Shown: one piece after another, positions 12,501 through 23,763 of the stretch | Numbering within the stretch: position 1 is the first letter of the stretch | How the letters are laid out: the number at the start of each line of letters is the position of its first letter | Assembly (NCBI GenBank): GCA_964036045.1 | Contig: OZ038386.1 | Span: forward strand, 14,295,433-14,359,432 | Source of the DNA: Eutreptiella sp. 'Long Island Sound 2002' | Taxonomy: Eukaryota > Euglenozoa > Euglenophyceae > Eutreptiales > Eutreptiaceae | DNA length: 64,000 bases | Direction of reading: 5' to 3' | The notes under the pieces: generated by a model | What the model saw: only the letters and a program-made list of their open reading frames with translations | Database searches by the model: none | What the model was told of the DNA's origin: nothing | Position numbers and translations under genes: made by a program

Positions 12501-14049
12501 TGTTTGAACTTTTGGAGTCAGTCAAAAAAAAATACAGACCAGACCAGACCAGACCAGATTTTTGGAGCAGATACCAAAATGCCAAAAAGCTCGGGTCCGG
12601 TACGAAAAAATATGGCCACCGACCCCCCCCCCCCCCCCAACCCTACATCACCGAAAAGCCCTTTTCTTGGATATTTCAAAAACGTATATTATACCCCTAC
12701 CTCCGGAACAACATTTTTGAGAAAATCAGCAAAAAGTAAAAACCTCCCCTTTTGCATCATAATGACCCCCCCCCCCCCCGGGGTAAAAATACCCATATAC
12801 ATCAATGTTGCCCTTCGGCCCAAGCAGCACTTGTCTTGCTCGCCCCCTCCTAACCCCCGGATTCTTGGGCTATGGGGGCGCCTTAAGCGTAGTGCGCGCG
12901 CAATGCAACTATTTGGGCGTCTAGCCGTACTGGAGACCCATGCTTTGAGATCATAGGGGTATCATTGTTACCCTGTTGCGTAGGTTTTGATGCTTTTTCC
13001 ACATTGGGGATATAGCATTTTTGGATTTTCACCCAATTTCACCCATTTCCACCCTTTTTCACACTTTATTTGTATTTGCAAGGGCTATTTGGACCATGAC
13101 TTTGTGCAGGAGACTACCCATCTCTTTGAATTGTGCTATGCATGTGATTCCAAGCCAAGTCGCATTCGAATGCGCCATCAAATTCTCGTCCTGCCGGTCG
13201 CATCAACTTACGAGGGTTTTATGAGGGTTGATGTGGTTGGTGAAGCGAAAGACCCGCCACAGGGTGAGTAGTTCAACTCCGAATAATCTCGTAGCGGAAA
13301 TTGCCTCCGCGGGGCTGTCGCCACAACGGTCGTCGTATTATGTCGACAAAGGTTTCGATGCACATACGAAAGGAGGTACCCCCGGCCGCCTCCCCCTCTA
13401 CATTAGAGGGTGTTGAGGGTGGCAACCAATACGCTGTTCATGGCTTTTCCAGATGTGCATGATGTGTGTTATGTGAAGGGAAGGTAGTTTGCAACTTTCT
13501 TGAGCCGGGGCAGTTTGGGTCACCCAATTCTAAGGGCGTTTCCAAGGGGCGTGTCTAGGGGCTCTTCGGGGGGAACATAGTCTAAAAATAGCGTGCAGTG
13601 CGCGTGCAGTGCGTGCACAGTGCAAGGATTCCCCCTATGGTACGCTGGTGCAACATGCTAGTCCAACAGCTCGTGGGCAGGGCTGACAAATTTTCGGTAT
13701 TATTGCGATGCAAACATGTTATTCTATCCTGCTGTCCGGGTATTGGGTTGGTGCTTTTCAAATACTAAACCCAGCCTGCCTCACTTTCAACCAGCTAAAA
13801 TGGAAGTTTGATGGCTTGATAAATTTTTTTTGTTGGGGCCTTTCATATTTTGTGTTGGTCCAAATGTACACCCCCCCCCCCCCCTTGTGTGTCCAATGAA
13901 CTCTCCCGCTCGGACCATTTTTTTGGGGGGGGACCTAATTCATTAGGGTCTTAATTACGTACCGGGCTCTAGAAGTGCGGCTTCAAGCATGGTTTGGAGA
14001 AATAATGAGGCTCTGTTGTGATATAATTTGCAGTAATGGTGGGCAAATT
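8990..14049. other. Intergenic region, repeat and mobile-element debris
   Basis: Contains the 3' flank of the GH65 gene, a (GTT)17 tract, C homopolymers near 10009-10023, 10839-10849, 12622-12638, 12767-12779 and 13869-13884, and short coherent frames without recognisable family. These include one near 13080-13271 with a CYACDSKPSRIRMRHQI stretch, and minus-strand frames across about 10816-11347. A short duplication of CTGGCATTTTCCA(T/C)GG lies near 11080 and 11409. CGTGCAGTGCGCGTGCAGTGC near 13590 is a short repeat shared with 19671 and 20328. I see no intact gene. Confidence 0.5.
9471..9521. repeat. (GTT)17 microsatellite
   Basis: Seventeen perfect GTT triplets, about 480 bp past the GH65 stop codon. 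The same triplet forms a longer array at 29185. Confidence 0.97.
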
Positions 14050-14520
14050 TTAAAGCAGGTTGTGCAGGAATGGTGGTACTAAAAAACCCCAGTCTGACAA
14101 CCCCATGTGCACCAGTTGCACCTGCGACATGGCCTCCACCCAACGCAAAGGGACGTCCACCATGTCAATTCGTCGCTGCACCATATCTCCCCCAGGCCGA
14201 ACATGACAACGCGTGTACCCCTCCCCAGCCTCATTGCTAGACCGTGTGAGAGGCCACGCATCCTGGAGCTCCCAATCATCCACCATGTCTTGCTCCAGCC
14301 ACATGGCCATTTTCTCGTTTTCCGACCATACTAGCGTGTAATCTACATCATGTGCACCCGACAACGAGTTCATATCCCCCGCCATGATACACGTCCCAAG
14401 GCTCTCCAGCTGCAGTAGCTCCCCCAGAAAGACCTTTCTGTCCGCTGCCGGATTCGGCGCATGGAAGTTCATGATTGTCACCCTAGAGACCCACGTTAAA
14501 TCCAGTATGTTAAATTTTCA
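14050..14520 (-). pseudogene. Non-LTR retrotransposon endonuclease (EEP/APE-type) fragment
   Basis: Reading leftwards, the frame gives DLTWVSRVTIMNFHAPNP, then AGDMNS, RRIDMVDV and LSDWGFLVP before a stop. This follows the order of the APE-like endonuclease domain of LINE-type elements (NxYAPN, GDFN, RID, SDH). The C-terminal SDH catalytic His is replaced by Trp, the N-terminal third is missing and no reverse transcriptase follows, so this is a dead 5'-truncated fragment. In the family this domain nicks target DNA before reverse transcription. Confidence 0.65.
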
Positions 14521-15247
14521 ATTTTAATTTTTGAAGGTCAGTAAAGGTTAAACGACAACTTTTGACATGTTAAACCAAAAATTTCCAAATTGTAAACCTT
14601 TGCAATGCTATTTGCATGCGGATGCTAGGATCCCGTGGTTGTTTTGTGTGGTACAATGTTGGACAATGGGTTTGTAGAGATGTTACATTGCCTAGGGGTT
14701 GGGTTTTCAACCGTATATGCATCCCCACATACAATAAACGTGAGGAGCCACCCCCAACCAATGGTGTCTAGTCGTGGTGGACGCGATTGAATGTACTAGG
14801 CCCACAAGTGCACGGGCCAACTATGGCCACTAGCGGGGGGGGGGGGGGCATAGTCACGGGCGGTCACGGGCTTCACCGCCTCCACTTGCTTGGTGCAAAC
14901 AAGGGAGGGGTGGCCAACCTTAGTGGCCTCCACCCTTCGGGCCCCGGCCAAAGGTGATGATCCACGCACTCACCAAGGAGTCGGGAGATCAATGGGTCCC
15001 GCGGACTCTTGGCTCCACTCAAATGCACAAGCGCCATACTAATCTCGAGAATGGTATCCCGGGGGAAAGGCATAACAAACAAGAGCTACACAATAGAAAA
15101 GTGGGTGCAGAGTGGGGTTGGAGGTGGACTCCCATCCCCCCCCCCCCCCTAGAAGCCCCTGTCAGGAAAATTATCCTGCAGATGCACACCCCAGCGCGCT
15201 CAAGTCAGTGCTGGAGTTGGCAAACCCAGCATGGACTCGGAGTGTGC

Positions 15248-15420
15248 ATTTGGATGCACCTGGTCAACGGCACGGGCAACAGCCCGCCTGTGGGAGAGCC
15301 GACCCTGGAGTAGTCAAACAGGACAAGTCATCCAGGGGCTCCGTTGACACAACCAAAACCATTTGGGCCCACAGAGGGTCAGAATGAGCAGTGGCGAGAG
15401 GCCAATAGGTGCTGCCGAGT
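15248..15420 (+). repeat. Dispersed repeat family (GCGAGAGGCCAATAGG), copy 1
   Basis: Shares TTGGATGCACCTGG(T/C)CAACGGC at its left and GTGGCGAGAGGCCAATAGG at its right with a copy at 38309-38427. A right-end fragment is at 60342-60382. Internal sequence differs in length. Element class unknown. Confidence 0.6.
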
Positions 15421-15904
15421 CGGAGTGGGGGATGTGGTCAAGTGCTGGTCATGCGTGATGGTGTTTGCAAATTGGGCTCAGCAGGTGTTACCTATGGTCC
15501 TATACTTGACCAACCAGGTGATCAAGGTTGCAGCATGGGGAGGAAGAGAGACTTGAACGTGACCCAATGTCCAGAGCAAGAGACGTTCAATAGTGCAAGG
15601 CATGAACTCAAGGCAATAGTGTATGCAATAGTGTGGGTGTAACACTCAAAAACAATTTCTAACTCTGCATTTCTTTGGGTGGGTGAGTGGGGGAGTTGCC
15701 ATTAAGTCTTTGGGAGCATAGACCGTTCACTAAATCGCTCCAGTTCATCCAGACTATTCCATTGGAAGTCTCCCTCAACCACGCTATACCAATGCATTTG
15801 TACAGCAAGTGCACATTAGGGGCACGGCATATGCAAGATGTGCACATACCACCTACTATGCCCCGCAGTGGCCAGGCAGACACCCGCTTGTACCCCCCCC
15901 CCCC

Positions 15905-15961
15905 CCGCGCAAGCACCTCCTTGTCTAAGCACCAGGACCCGGTCTGACCGTCACTTTTACC
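15905..15961 (+). repeat. Fold-back repeat family, partial copy
   Basis: GCGCAAGCACCTCCTTGTCTAAGCACCAGGACCCGGTCTGACCGTCAC matches the arms found at 16391 and 37297. It lies directly after a C homopolymer preceded by TGTA. Confidence 0.6.
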
Positions 15962-16390
15962 TAATTTTCTGACCACGGCTTTTACGGTCAGAAAGTAGGC
16001 AAAGCGTGATTGTGTGCCAATTGTAGAGGGAAAGAGGGGCTGTTTCATGCTTGTGATGAGTCCTCGTGCTCATAACAACATTGTGCTTGTTACTGCCCCC
16101 CACTGCTCTTTGTTTTGGTGTGATTTTCAGCCATGACTAATGTCGTTACCCCTGGCTTGGCTGTCACGTACATCTGGTCCACCGGTGAGCATGCGCCTGC
16201 CACTTTCATCGGTCGTTCTACTTGTGGGAAAGATTCCACAACCGAGGAATTACAACTTGGGAGCGCCCAGAGTTGCCCCCATACCCCACAGCCCCACCAA
16301 AACCGCCCTGTTGCAACTATTGTGGTTAGGGTGAGGTATTAGCAGGTTTTCGGGACATGCCTTCTTTTGATACCGTGCGTCGCGCGGTTG

Positions 16391-16535
16391 CACCGCCTTG
16401 TCTAAGCACCAGCACCCGGTCTGACCGTCACTTTCCTGACCTGGCTGGTGCTTGCGCAAGGGGGGGGCGGGGTACAAGCTACGCCCTTGTCCAAGCTACA
16501 GTAGGCGTAGGGACTGTAATAATTATGTACGTAAT
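16391..16535 (+). repeat. Fold-back (MITE-like) repeat
   Basis: Left part CCTTGTCTAAGCACCAGCACCCGG and right part GTGCTTGCGCAAGGGGG are imperfect inverted arms around TCTGACCGTCACTTTCCTGAC. The extension TACAAGCTACGCCCTTG...CAAGCTACAGTAGGCGTAGGGAC...GTAATAATT recurs at 17171-17265. This looks like a short non-autonomous palindromic element. Confidence 0.55.
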
Positions 16536-16875
16536 TTAATTGTGTGCGTAATTTAATTACGCACGAAAGGTAGTGCGGCCACATAAGACATGGGTTTGTC
16601 ATCACATTTGCCAATTACATATAGTCATGGGCACATTTGTTATCAGTCTTTGCCCACTTGAACCCGCATGGCTCTGATTTTGGGGATATTTGTGCTTTAT
16701 ATTCCCCTTTCTTGCACCAGCTCACCATGCAATCTTCTCTTTTTGAACATGGGGTCCAGTTATTTTCACACGTTCCACCGGGGACCGTGTGGATGCTACA
16801 ATGAAGGGACCATAGGTCTTTGATCGGAAGTTGTATTTTTACCAGGGACCACATGCAAGGCAAGGCGATTTCATT

Positions 16876-17010
16876 CCCAAGAGTTTGAAGTTGCCTAAGC
16901 CCAAACCAGCCCCTAAGCCTTAGCCAAAGGCATCTTCAAGTGGTGAGCATGTGCAATTGTTCCGCATGGTGTATGATCGCAAGAAGAGTTTCCAAGCCAA
17001 ACATTTGTAG
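16876..17010 (+). pseudogene. Second copy of the GEHxQLF-tail protein remnant
   Basis: The frame reads PKSLKLPKPKPAPKP, an in-frame TAG, then PKASSSGEHVQLFRMVYDRK and a final TAG at 17008-17010. It parallels 4447-4662 in a basic Pro/Lys-rich region, the GEH(M/V)QLF core and termination about 20-25 residues later. The internal stop shows it is decayed. Family unknown. Confidence 0.4.
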
Positions 17011-17170
17011 GCTTCGCATCCTTCATTGCTTGTGACAACATGGGTGTGAGCCTGAAATTTTCATGTTCCCAAGGCTTTCTTGTGTTTGCATGCTCTTGGA
17101 ACTGTGGGTGGAGGTCAAGGTGCACTCATACCATGCGCGCGTGCACGTGTGTGTCGGCAGTTGTATGTGT

Positions 17171-17265
17171 TGCGCGCAAGCTACGCCCTTGTGCAAGCTA
17201 CAGTAGGCGTAGGGACCGTAATAATTGCGTACATTAGTGTAGCTTATACAAGGGGGGGGGGCGGG
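17171..17265 (+). repeat. Fold-back repeat family, third copy
   Basis: GCGCAAGCTACGCCCTTGTGCAAGCTACAGTAGGCGTAGGGACCGTAATAATT matches the right part of the copy at 16391. It ends in TACAAGG(G)nCGGGGTA, the complement of the TACCCC(n)CTTG motif seen at the other copies. Confidence 0.6.
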
Positions 17266-18569
17266 GTAAAGGAAAAGGCCCATGCTGCGTGTGATAGACA
17301 CCATTGGAATGCCTGTCAAATGCCGGCTACATGTTGTGTTGGCCCTCAGTGCTTTCCCTGCACCCGCAACATTGAATCCTGCATGCAATATTTCGCAATC
17401 ATCTGCCCACAGTGACTCTGTTATACACACATGGACTGGAATTGCACTCTGAAGGGGACCTGTTGGTAAATGTTGCGCTGCAGGCGTTCTGATTGTAAGA
17501 GTGCTTAAGCTGCACTCTGGTTGCAAGGTGCACTCCTTTGCCCTTGGCGTGTCATCGGTGCTCAATGGTGCACAGACATTATGCACCACTGATATGCAAT
17601 GGTGCGCCCAATGCCCAATAGTGCAAAAGAAATGGGCGATCATGCACAAATACGCATGACCCTTTTGCAGCACAAAAACGCCAGCTGTGGACCCTCTCCT
17701 GCCCTGTTTGTGACCTTGAAGGCCTGGTCGAATGAGTGCCAGCCTTGCGCAAGGGCCAGATGCCAGATGCCACCGACTCCACCTTCAACCATGCTCCCCT
17801 GGCATCCAGAAGGTTGTGGGTTTCATCCCAACGCTGTATCCATTGTGATCAATGATGCCGATCCTCGGGTTCAAACCCATGCTATTTGCCCACTGCAATC
17901 TGCCCACATGTCCGACGCTTGATACAATTCGGTCCCTTGGCCCCAGTTTTGGACATCCAACTCATGTTTCTGTGGGCTCTTTTGGGGTGCAATGTGTGCA
18001 GCCCTGAGCGGCACACTGCTGGAGCAATTTGCAACGTGTGCAACGGCAAAGGCCCTTGACAAGGCAGCTCAAAGAGGCCCCCCCAAGTACTCACCACAGG
18101 CTGGCCTTTTGCCCTCAAAGGGGGTCATTTCTGGGGGGCAGGGTGTCTTCTTTCCCCACCTCTTACTCATTTGGGCCATTTTCAGCCTCTTGCTCCGGCA
18201 CACTGTCGATCAAGGTAAAACTAATTGCATCAGTGGATTCAGTGATTCGTCTTCCCTTCCTCCTCCACTGCAACACCCCGGCCACGTTGTTTCGCACAAT
18301 ATGCCTCCGTCAGTGTAGGTGGGGCCGGAGGTTCCCGCCCATTCATCACGACAAAGCCCCAGTGTTCCACTGCAAGTCAACGACCATCTGCCAATGGTCT
18401 CTGATGTGCGGACAAGTATGTGCTCTTACTGTGAGGGTGTACCTTGCCATATGTGATGGTCACCAGGAAGAGGTCGGAGAGCCTGAGCGAGCCACGCCAC
18501 CCCCCCCCCCCCCCCCTCCTTACCCCAACACGGCCTGGTCAGCGCTCAGAATAAGGGGTTGAGGGAAGG

Positions 18570-18709
18570 AAGGGGTTGTTCGCGAGTGGGGGAGATTTCT
18601 TTTCATTGGAATGCGTCCGCACTAACTACTCTGACGCACGCCCCCCCGTGCGCGGGTCAATATCGGCCTGTGTGCGTGCACGACAACAATGCCTTGCGCC
18701 ACAAGCTGA
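18570..18709 (+). repeat. Direct repeat, left copy (about 140 bp)
   Basis: Nearly the same sequence recurs at 20724-20880: GGTTGTTCGCGAGTGGGGGAG, AATGCGTCCGCACTAACT, and CGACAACAATGCCTTGCGCC near the end. The two copies bracket about 2 kb of GC-rich DNA. Boundaries do not show a clean target-site duplication. Confidence 0.75.
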
Positions 18710-18804
18710 GATTTGGAGACATGTGCAAAAGTGCCCGGTGCCCCTGGTACCGCCCAACTGAAAGTGGGACAACCCGACAGCCACAATAGGAGGCAGGGAG
18801 CGAC

Positions 18805-19728
18805 ATGCTGCCCCCCCGGCGCTGCACACCAGCAGCGGTGAGCGTGCCAGCAGAAGAAGAAAGAGCCCGAAATTGGGAGGAACGCAAGCAGCAAAGCAAC
18901 TGGGCACAGAGCCGCCCCACACACGGCAGTGAGACGAGCCCCAACAGGACACACAACAACACACAAGGGAACCATGAGGTGCAAGCACTGCAGCAACCAC
19001 CAAATGCGGCGCACGCCGAGCGAGCCATCAGCAAACACCCCCCCCCCCCCTACAAGGTGCCCACGCACTCCACAAGGGCGGGGGCTGCGCCCCGCGCGCC
19101 GGGAGGTGCCCGCCACGGGGGTGGCAACAGGGCCGTGACCAGCCAACCGCGCACGGGACAGTTCATGTCGTACGGAGATGTGAAACCCTCGTACGTGGGG
19201 GCAGGCGGGTGGGACAGGAGGGGGTGCGCAAAAGGGGCATCCAGGAGCGCCAACAGACAGGGGGAGGAGCAACACAGACACACAGAACGCGGGAGCCACA
19301 CCAAGAGGGACAAGGGCAAGCATAGCAGACAAGGAGGAGGGGCACAGCAAGGCAGGAGAGGCAACCAGAACAGCGGGAACAGGGAACCAGAATGGAGGGG
19401 ATGGGAGAGCGTGCGCATGGGAGGCCGCGACAACACAGGGGAGGGCCTGGCCAGCCAACCCCGTCGCTACCGGGTGCCAGGGCAACCCCTGCTCAACCAG
19501 CATCAGGTGGGGGGTGTCTCCCGCAGCCCAGATGGGCTGTTTGTGCAGCAGGAGCGGGAGCCCATCAGGGGCAGACCAGCTGTGAGGGGGAAAAGGACAT
19601 ATGGTGGACGGCTGGGACAACGCGTGGGGGAACAGGGCACCTGGGCCTCACGCACACAGAGGGAATGCCATGCACGCAGTGCGCACGCAGTGCGAAGTTT
19701 TGGATGTCGGCAAATACTCGAACCCTAG
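18805..19728 (+). CDS. Hypothetical GC-rich open frame, 307 residues
   Basis: A long open frame between two direct repeats, rich in Arg, Gly, Gln and Asn, with no motif I recognise. Its composition would suit a nucleic-acid-binding or gag-like protein. The opposite strand is also open for 332 codons over 18622-19620, so high GC alone may explain both frames. A 13-codon stretch of it comes from a C homopolymer region. Treat as possible only. Confidence 0.2.
   Translation: MLPPRRCTPAAVSVPAEEERARNWEERKQQSNWAQSRPTHGSETSPNRTHNNTQGNHEVQALQQPPNAAHAERAISKHPPPPYKVPTHSTRAGAAPRAPGGARHGGGNRAVTSQPRTGQFMSYGDVKPSYVGAGGWDRRGCAKGASRSANRQGEEQHRHTERGSHTKRDKGKHSRQGGGAQQGRRGNQNSGNREPEWRGWESVRMGGRDNTGEGLASQPRRYRVPGQPLLNQHQVGGVSRSPDGLFVQQEREPIRGRPAVRGKRTYGGRLGQRVGEQGTWASRTQRECHARSAHAVRSFGCRQILEP
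19671..19693 (+). repeat. Short GCACGCAGTGC tandem repeat
   Basis: Two copies of the 11-bp GCACGCAGTGC word in tandem; a five-copy array of the same word is at 20328-20384. Confidence 0.8.
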
Positions 19729-19925
19729 TTTTGGCCCCCTTTCACAAGTTTTTGGTTCCGTACCAGGGTTTTTTTTGGCTTCCCAAGCATTTAGGATGTG
19801 GCATATTTGAATTGTCAACCATTTCCCCCTAGAAGAGGCCCATCGACAAAGTGTACACCGTCGACACCACCCGGATCTCGACGTCGTCATTGTCGACACT
19901 GCAGCGAGCCTGGTATCCGTAGAGG

Positions 19926-19993
19926 CAGTTCGATTCGCCCTGCAGAGTACTCTTCCCAACAGTTTGATTCGCCCTGCAGAGTGCTCTTCCCGA
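19926..19993. repeat. 34-bp tandem duplication
   Basis: CAGTT(C/T)GATTCGCCCTGCAG and the following 14 bp occur twice in tandem (19926-19959, 19960-19993) with three differences. The flanking 19800-20275 stretch contains a moderately coherent frame (RWWRVDTRTGQFFFDD-like words) that I cannot assign. Confidence 0.85.
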
Positions 19994-20327
19994 CAGATAG
20001 TATGTGCACCAAAACCTTGGTCGACTTCAAGGTGATTCTCAAACCGAGATGCTCAAGATCATCGATCGGTATGGCCACGTCCACAACTGCAAAGAAGTCA
20101 ACGTGGTCATCGTCGCTCGAAGGCTCTCGATCGCCGATACTCGATGGTGGCGAGTCGACACCAGGACCGGACAGTTCTTCTTCGACGATGTTGTTGGTGA
20201 TAACTACAACCAGAAGTATCGATGGACACCTGGCCAACCCTATGGTATTGACACCTTTCAGTCTTCCCCCTAGTAAACAGGTGACAGGTATTCTTGGGTG
20301 AGTATCCTAGCCTCTGTGTGCGCAATA

Positions 20328-20384
20328 TGCACGCAGTGCGCACGCAGTGCACACGCAGTGCGCACGCAGTGCGCACGCAGTGCA
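20328..20384. repeat. Tandem array of about 11-bp GCACGCAGTGC units
   Basis: About five near-perfect copies of GCGCACGCAGT. The word also appears at 19671 and, loosely, near 13590. Confidence 0.85.
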
Positions 20385-20723
20385 AACACTTAGCCAGAAA
20401 CACAGCGAGGCAGGCTATAGACGGCCTATGGACAGAGGCGCATGGACAGCAAAAACAGTCAAATGACCCCAGCAACAACCAGCACATCCTCCATACGCCA
20501 ACTATTGGGCGCCGCTGACGCGCAAACGGCACACCATGCCACATTCAGCACAGCCCCAACACACCAAGTACTGGGCTCCGCAAATGCGGAAACGACACCA
20601 GCAAGAGCACCGGCTGCAGCGGCCGACAGAAAGCAGCAACCCGACGCAACATGCGAAGGGAAGAACGGGTGACTGTCCAGGGCCCCGTAAAGGAACAACA
20701 ACCAGACGGAATGTCACACAGGG

Positions 20724-20880
20724 GGAAGGGGGTTGTTCGCGAGTGGGGGAGATTTATTTCCATTGGAATGCGTCCGCACTAACTTCTCTGATGCACGCCC
20801 CCCTGTGCGCAGGTCAAGATCCTGTGATGAGACAAGGCCTGTGTGCGCGCACGACAACAATGCCTTGCGCCACAAGCTGA
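20724..20880 (+). repeat. Direct repeat, right copy
   Basis: Partner of 18570-18709, with a 15-20 bp insertion around AAGATCCTGTGATGAGACAAGG relative to it. Confidence 0.75.
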
Positions 20881-21705
20881 CAATGGACACATTGCCGCGT
20901 CCAATCCACTCCAGCTTTTGCAGAAGTGGGCTGTACGCCCAGGCCACTCACTACCAACCGGCAAGCCTATTCCACTTTCATCCCCCCCCCCCCCCCACCC
21001 TGGGCCGACGCGCCCAGGGTGGGAGTCCCATGTCCCAGCCCAGGATGCCTGTATCCTGCTTGGGGTCGGCTCTTAAATAATATTAAGGGGTCGCCTCCCA
21101 GATCCAGGAGCGGTTCCCTCTGGTTACAGGCCAAGACACTGCTGTCAGGAGGAGTCACAGAGAGTCTCCTGTGTTTCTGTGCCCGCTTCCTGGCGGCCAC
21201 GGCGGGGTAGCAGCACAAGCTGGGTTCTCCTCCTCCCCCCCACCCCATCCCCCTTAAACTGATGTAGACCAACAAGCAGGTCATGCACAAGGCGTGGGAC
21301 GGATGTGGGATGTGCGGCATGTAATGACATAGTGTGGCATGCTGTTCAAGCGCCCATATTGGCGAAATCTCAGTAATGTAAAACGCTGAGCGGATTTGCC
21401 ATACAGTTGCTCCCTCACAAGGTGAATCCAGTATTGGATCTGCCCTTCCCCCCTCAAGGGCTTGGAGGTTTGAGTCGGCAGAAGGGGTGGGGGGGAAGGG
21501 AGGCCACAAAGGCCAGAAAGCACCTTCTGCACAAATGGGCGGGGGAGTGGGTGCGCCATGTCCGTCGAGAAAAATAGACCACTGAGCACTTGTAGAGGGC
21601 CCTTGGGCATACTGTAGGCGTGAGCGCTGCAGGACATGGGCTGCTCGCTCGGTATCAGGCCTGAGTTGCACAGTCCCGGCTCCCATTCTGCTGCATTCCC
21701 TGTAG

Positions 21706-21820
21706 ATATGAAGCCGCAGCCACGTCGCCGTACCAATTCTGTGGATGTAACAGGGACCCCCAATTTGGTTGTGGCCCATTACATAGCCTGCCAGCAGCAG
21801 CAGGAGCTGCCGGGCCTCAG
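21706..21820 (+). CDS. Candidate first coding exon of the long gene
   Basis: After CCCTGTAG an ATG at 21708 opens MKPQPRRRTNSVDVTGTPNL, then a CQQQQ stretch, ending LPGL plus two bases of a codon at the donor GTATTG. The RRRTNS word resembles a basophilic kinase site. The end phase fits the exon at 23041. The donor lacks the G at +5 seen in the other exons, and a 320-codon frame is open on the other strand, so the exon is less secure than those downstream. Confidence 0.42.
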
Positions 21821-22044
21821 GTATTGCTGGCTGTGTTTGCCTCCTGTGTGCTTCAGGGCTGTGTGTGTGCGTATCAAGTTTGTGAGGGCACCTGAAGTTG
21901 GAGGGAGGGGCAGTGACGCGTTTGAGCATCAGACCTTCGCTTCGTTTGGTGGATATACTACAGTGCGTTCTGAGTAAGGTGGGGTGCTTGAGAACCGACC
22001 CCCCCCCCTTTCCCTCCCTCGCCCCAACTGCGGGGACGCGGATG

Positions 22045-22140
22045 AAGGGGAACTAGCCCTGGTCCCAAACCCTTAGACTGACGGCGGGCGCTACGTGCAT
22101 GCTCTACCACCGCTGCACCAGCTAAGGCCAACATGCCATC
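22045..22140 (-). other. tRNA-like remnant (possible SINE head)
   Basis: On the minus strand TTAGCTGGTGCAGCGGTGGT followed by AGAGCATGC resembles a tRNA D-arm and RNA polymerase III A box. A weak B-box-like GGGCTAGTTCCCC follows about 60 bases later. The arms do not fold as a proper tRNA. Confidence 0.3.
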
Positions 22141-22734
22141 AAACAGCATGCAACTACGCCCGGGACAGACTGGGATATGTGGGCCAGCAGAAGCAAGTGG
22201 CCAAAACCACCAACACCAAGCACACTGACACCAACAAGGAACCCCCTGGAGCCAGGAACTTCCCCCTCAAGGGAAGGAAGGGACAGGGTGCGACGGACCC
22301 ACTCCCACCCCCCCTGCCCCGCCCCCGCCGCCACCCCCTCCCCACAGCAACACGCTCCCCCGCCACCTAATGCCCCCCAGAGTCACATTCCATTCCGCTC
22401 TGATCCGCAAAACTACGCTTTTCCTCCCTCATTCACGTTGTCACAAATGGCCTCAATCAACAATCAACAAAAGCACGTCACCAAAACGACAGAGCACTTG
22501 ACTCTGCTTGTGCTACACGGTAACCAAGTAGCTTTCATGAAACCCCCGACCCCCCAATAGTGCAGTGGGTGGTAGGATGACCACCCAATGCACAGCACTG
22601 CCTGGGCCTTGGTGGGCACAGGCAGTGAACCCCTGAAACGACTGGCAAAATGCCTGGAGCAGCTGCGCACCACTGACGGGTAACACATGGTGATTGGAAC
22701 CCCCGGTGTTGCATTACCTACATCAGTCCTCCTC

Positions 22735-22862
22735 TTCACCCCCAACCCAATGGCCGGGCAACCAACCCACCTATGCCCAAGTGGATGATTCCCTCCTCAA
22801 AAGGCGAACATGTACGTTCATCCGGAAGTGCCAATCGGCATAGTCTTTCAGCTTTTCTGGCA
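22735..22862 (+). repeat. Poly-C-associated dispersed family, copy 1 (right module only)
   Basis: Shares CCTCTTCACCCCCAACCCAATGG, GATTCCCTCCT, CATCCGGAAGTGCCAATCGG and TCTTTCAGC with 36768-36906. A minus-strand copy of the CCGGAAGT part is at 26751-26833. It lies in the intron after the first candidate exon. Confidence 0.65.
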
Positions 22863-23040
22863 CACACACCCAATTTGGATTGTCTCTCCTTCCCACTTAT
22901 CTTTGAAGCTTTGTGCCTTTGACTCTTTCAAGTTATGTGCAGTACGCAGCAGCACACGTTCCGCTAGGACCTCTGTCCGCTTCATTGTCTTCAGTCCCGC
23001 TTGCTCTGTCACTTGGCGCATGTGATGCCTCTGATTGCAG

Positions 23041-23164
23041 GCGATTGATCGAGCCAGTGAGCGTCACCGTGACTGCTGGTAGCTCGCCCAGGCGCACCCC
23101 AGCGCCTGCGCGTAATGACAAGTTCCAGGATTTCTTGCAATACCCCTCACCGCATGGATCTCAG
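23041..23164 (+). CDS. Candidate exon 2 of the long gene
   Basis: Follows CTGATTGCAG. Its first base completes an Arg codon with the preceding exon, giving RLIEPVSVTVTAGSSPRRTP and then NDKFQDFLQYPSPHGSQ before donor GTGTGG. Composition is low-complexity and Ser/Pro-rich, suggesting disorder. The phase match and GTNTG donor support it. No domain recognised. Confidence 0.45.
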
Positions 23165-23763
23165 GTGTGGATGTGTGCGGTTGCAACCGGTTTGGGCCCC
23201 AAACCGCGTATCCTGTTTCCTAGTGCACATTGTTTCATGTTCCACACGATCCGCATCAAACAGCACCCCCTGTCCCCCTCATCCCTCTCGTCATGCTGCT
23301 GCCCCGTGCTCCACAGGAGCCGCAGGGGGCTGCGCTCAGGGGCTGCTGCCAGGTGGGCTCTGAGCCCAGAACACAGCACGCAGCTGCTGCCCCGGAGCAC
23401 CAGGGCCTGGGTTGTGAAGGACATACGGTCGGGCGAGGGGACCAGACGAATGCAGAGGGAGTGGGTGAGTGAACCCCCGGGGCGATCCATGCTTTGGGGA
23501 GCCCACCTGTGGTCAGGACTGGGAGCACCGGTGTGCCCTGGTCTGGAGGTGGGCAGTGTCATGGCATGGGTACGCATGCATGCCAGGACAGCCGGGGTGC
23601 AGAGGCATCAGGGGTGCTCCGGGGAGCCCCCCACTTGGCGGCTTGTGAGCGTTAGCGTTGACCACGAAATCCAGATCCAAATCCGGATCCAACTCCAAAT
23701 TTCCCCTCACCCTCGCTCGCTCGCCGGCTCGCTGGCTCTCTCCCTCTTCCGGCTTCTTTTCAG

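Larger units (their letters stand above)
14521..18569. other. Intergenic region with dispersed repeats
   Basis: No intact gene is visible. The interval holds a G homopolymer at about 14835-14848, C homopolymers near 15138-15150, 15893-15906 and 18500-18516, three fold-back repeat copies, one copy of the GCGAGAGGCCAATAGG family and the decayed GEHxQLF frame, each listed separately. Minus-strand frames near 17871-18118 have coherent composition but no recognisable motif. Confidence 0.5.

Noticed and set aside
18622-19620. 332-codon minus-strand frame rich in Cys, Pro, Leu
   Set aside because: Shadow of a GC-rich segment open on both strands, with composition typical of antisense reading.
20967-21929. 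320-codon minus-strand open frame
   Set aside because: Crosses a C tract and overlaps the phase-consistent plus-strand exon at 21706; no recognisable domain.
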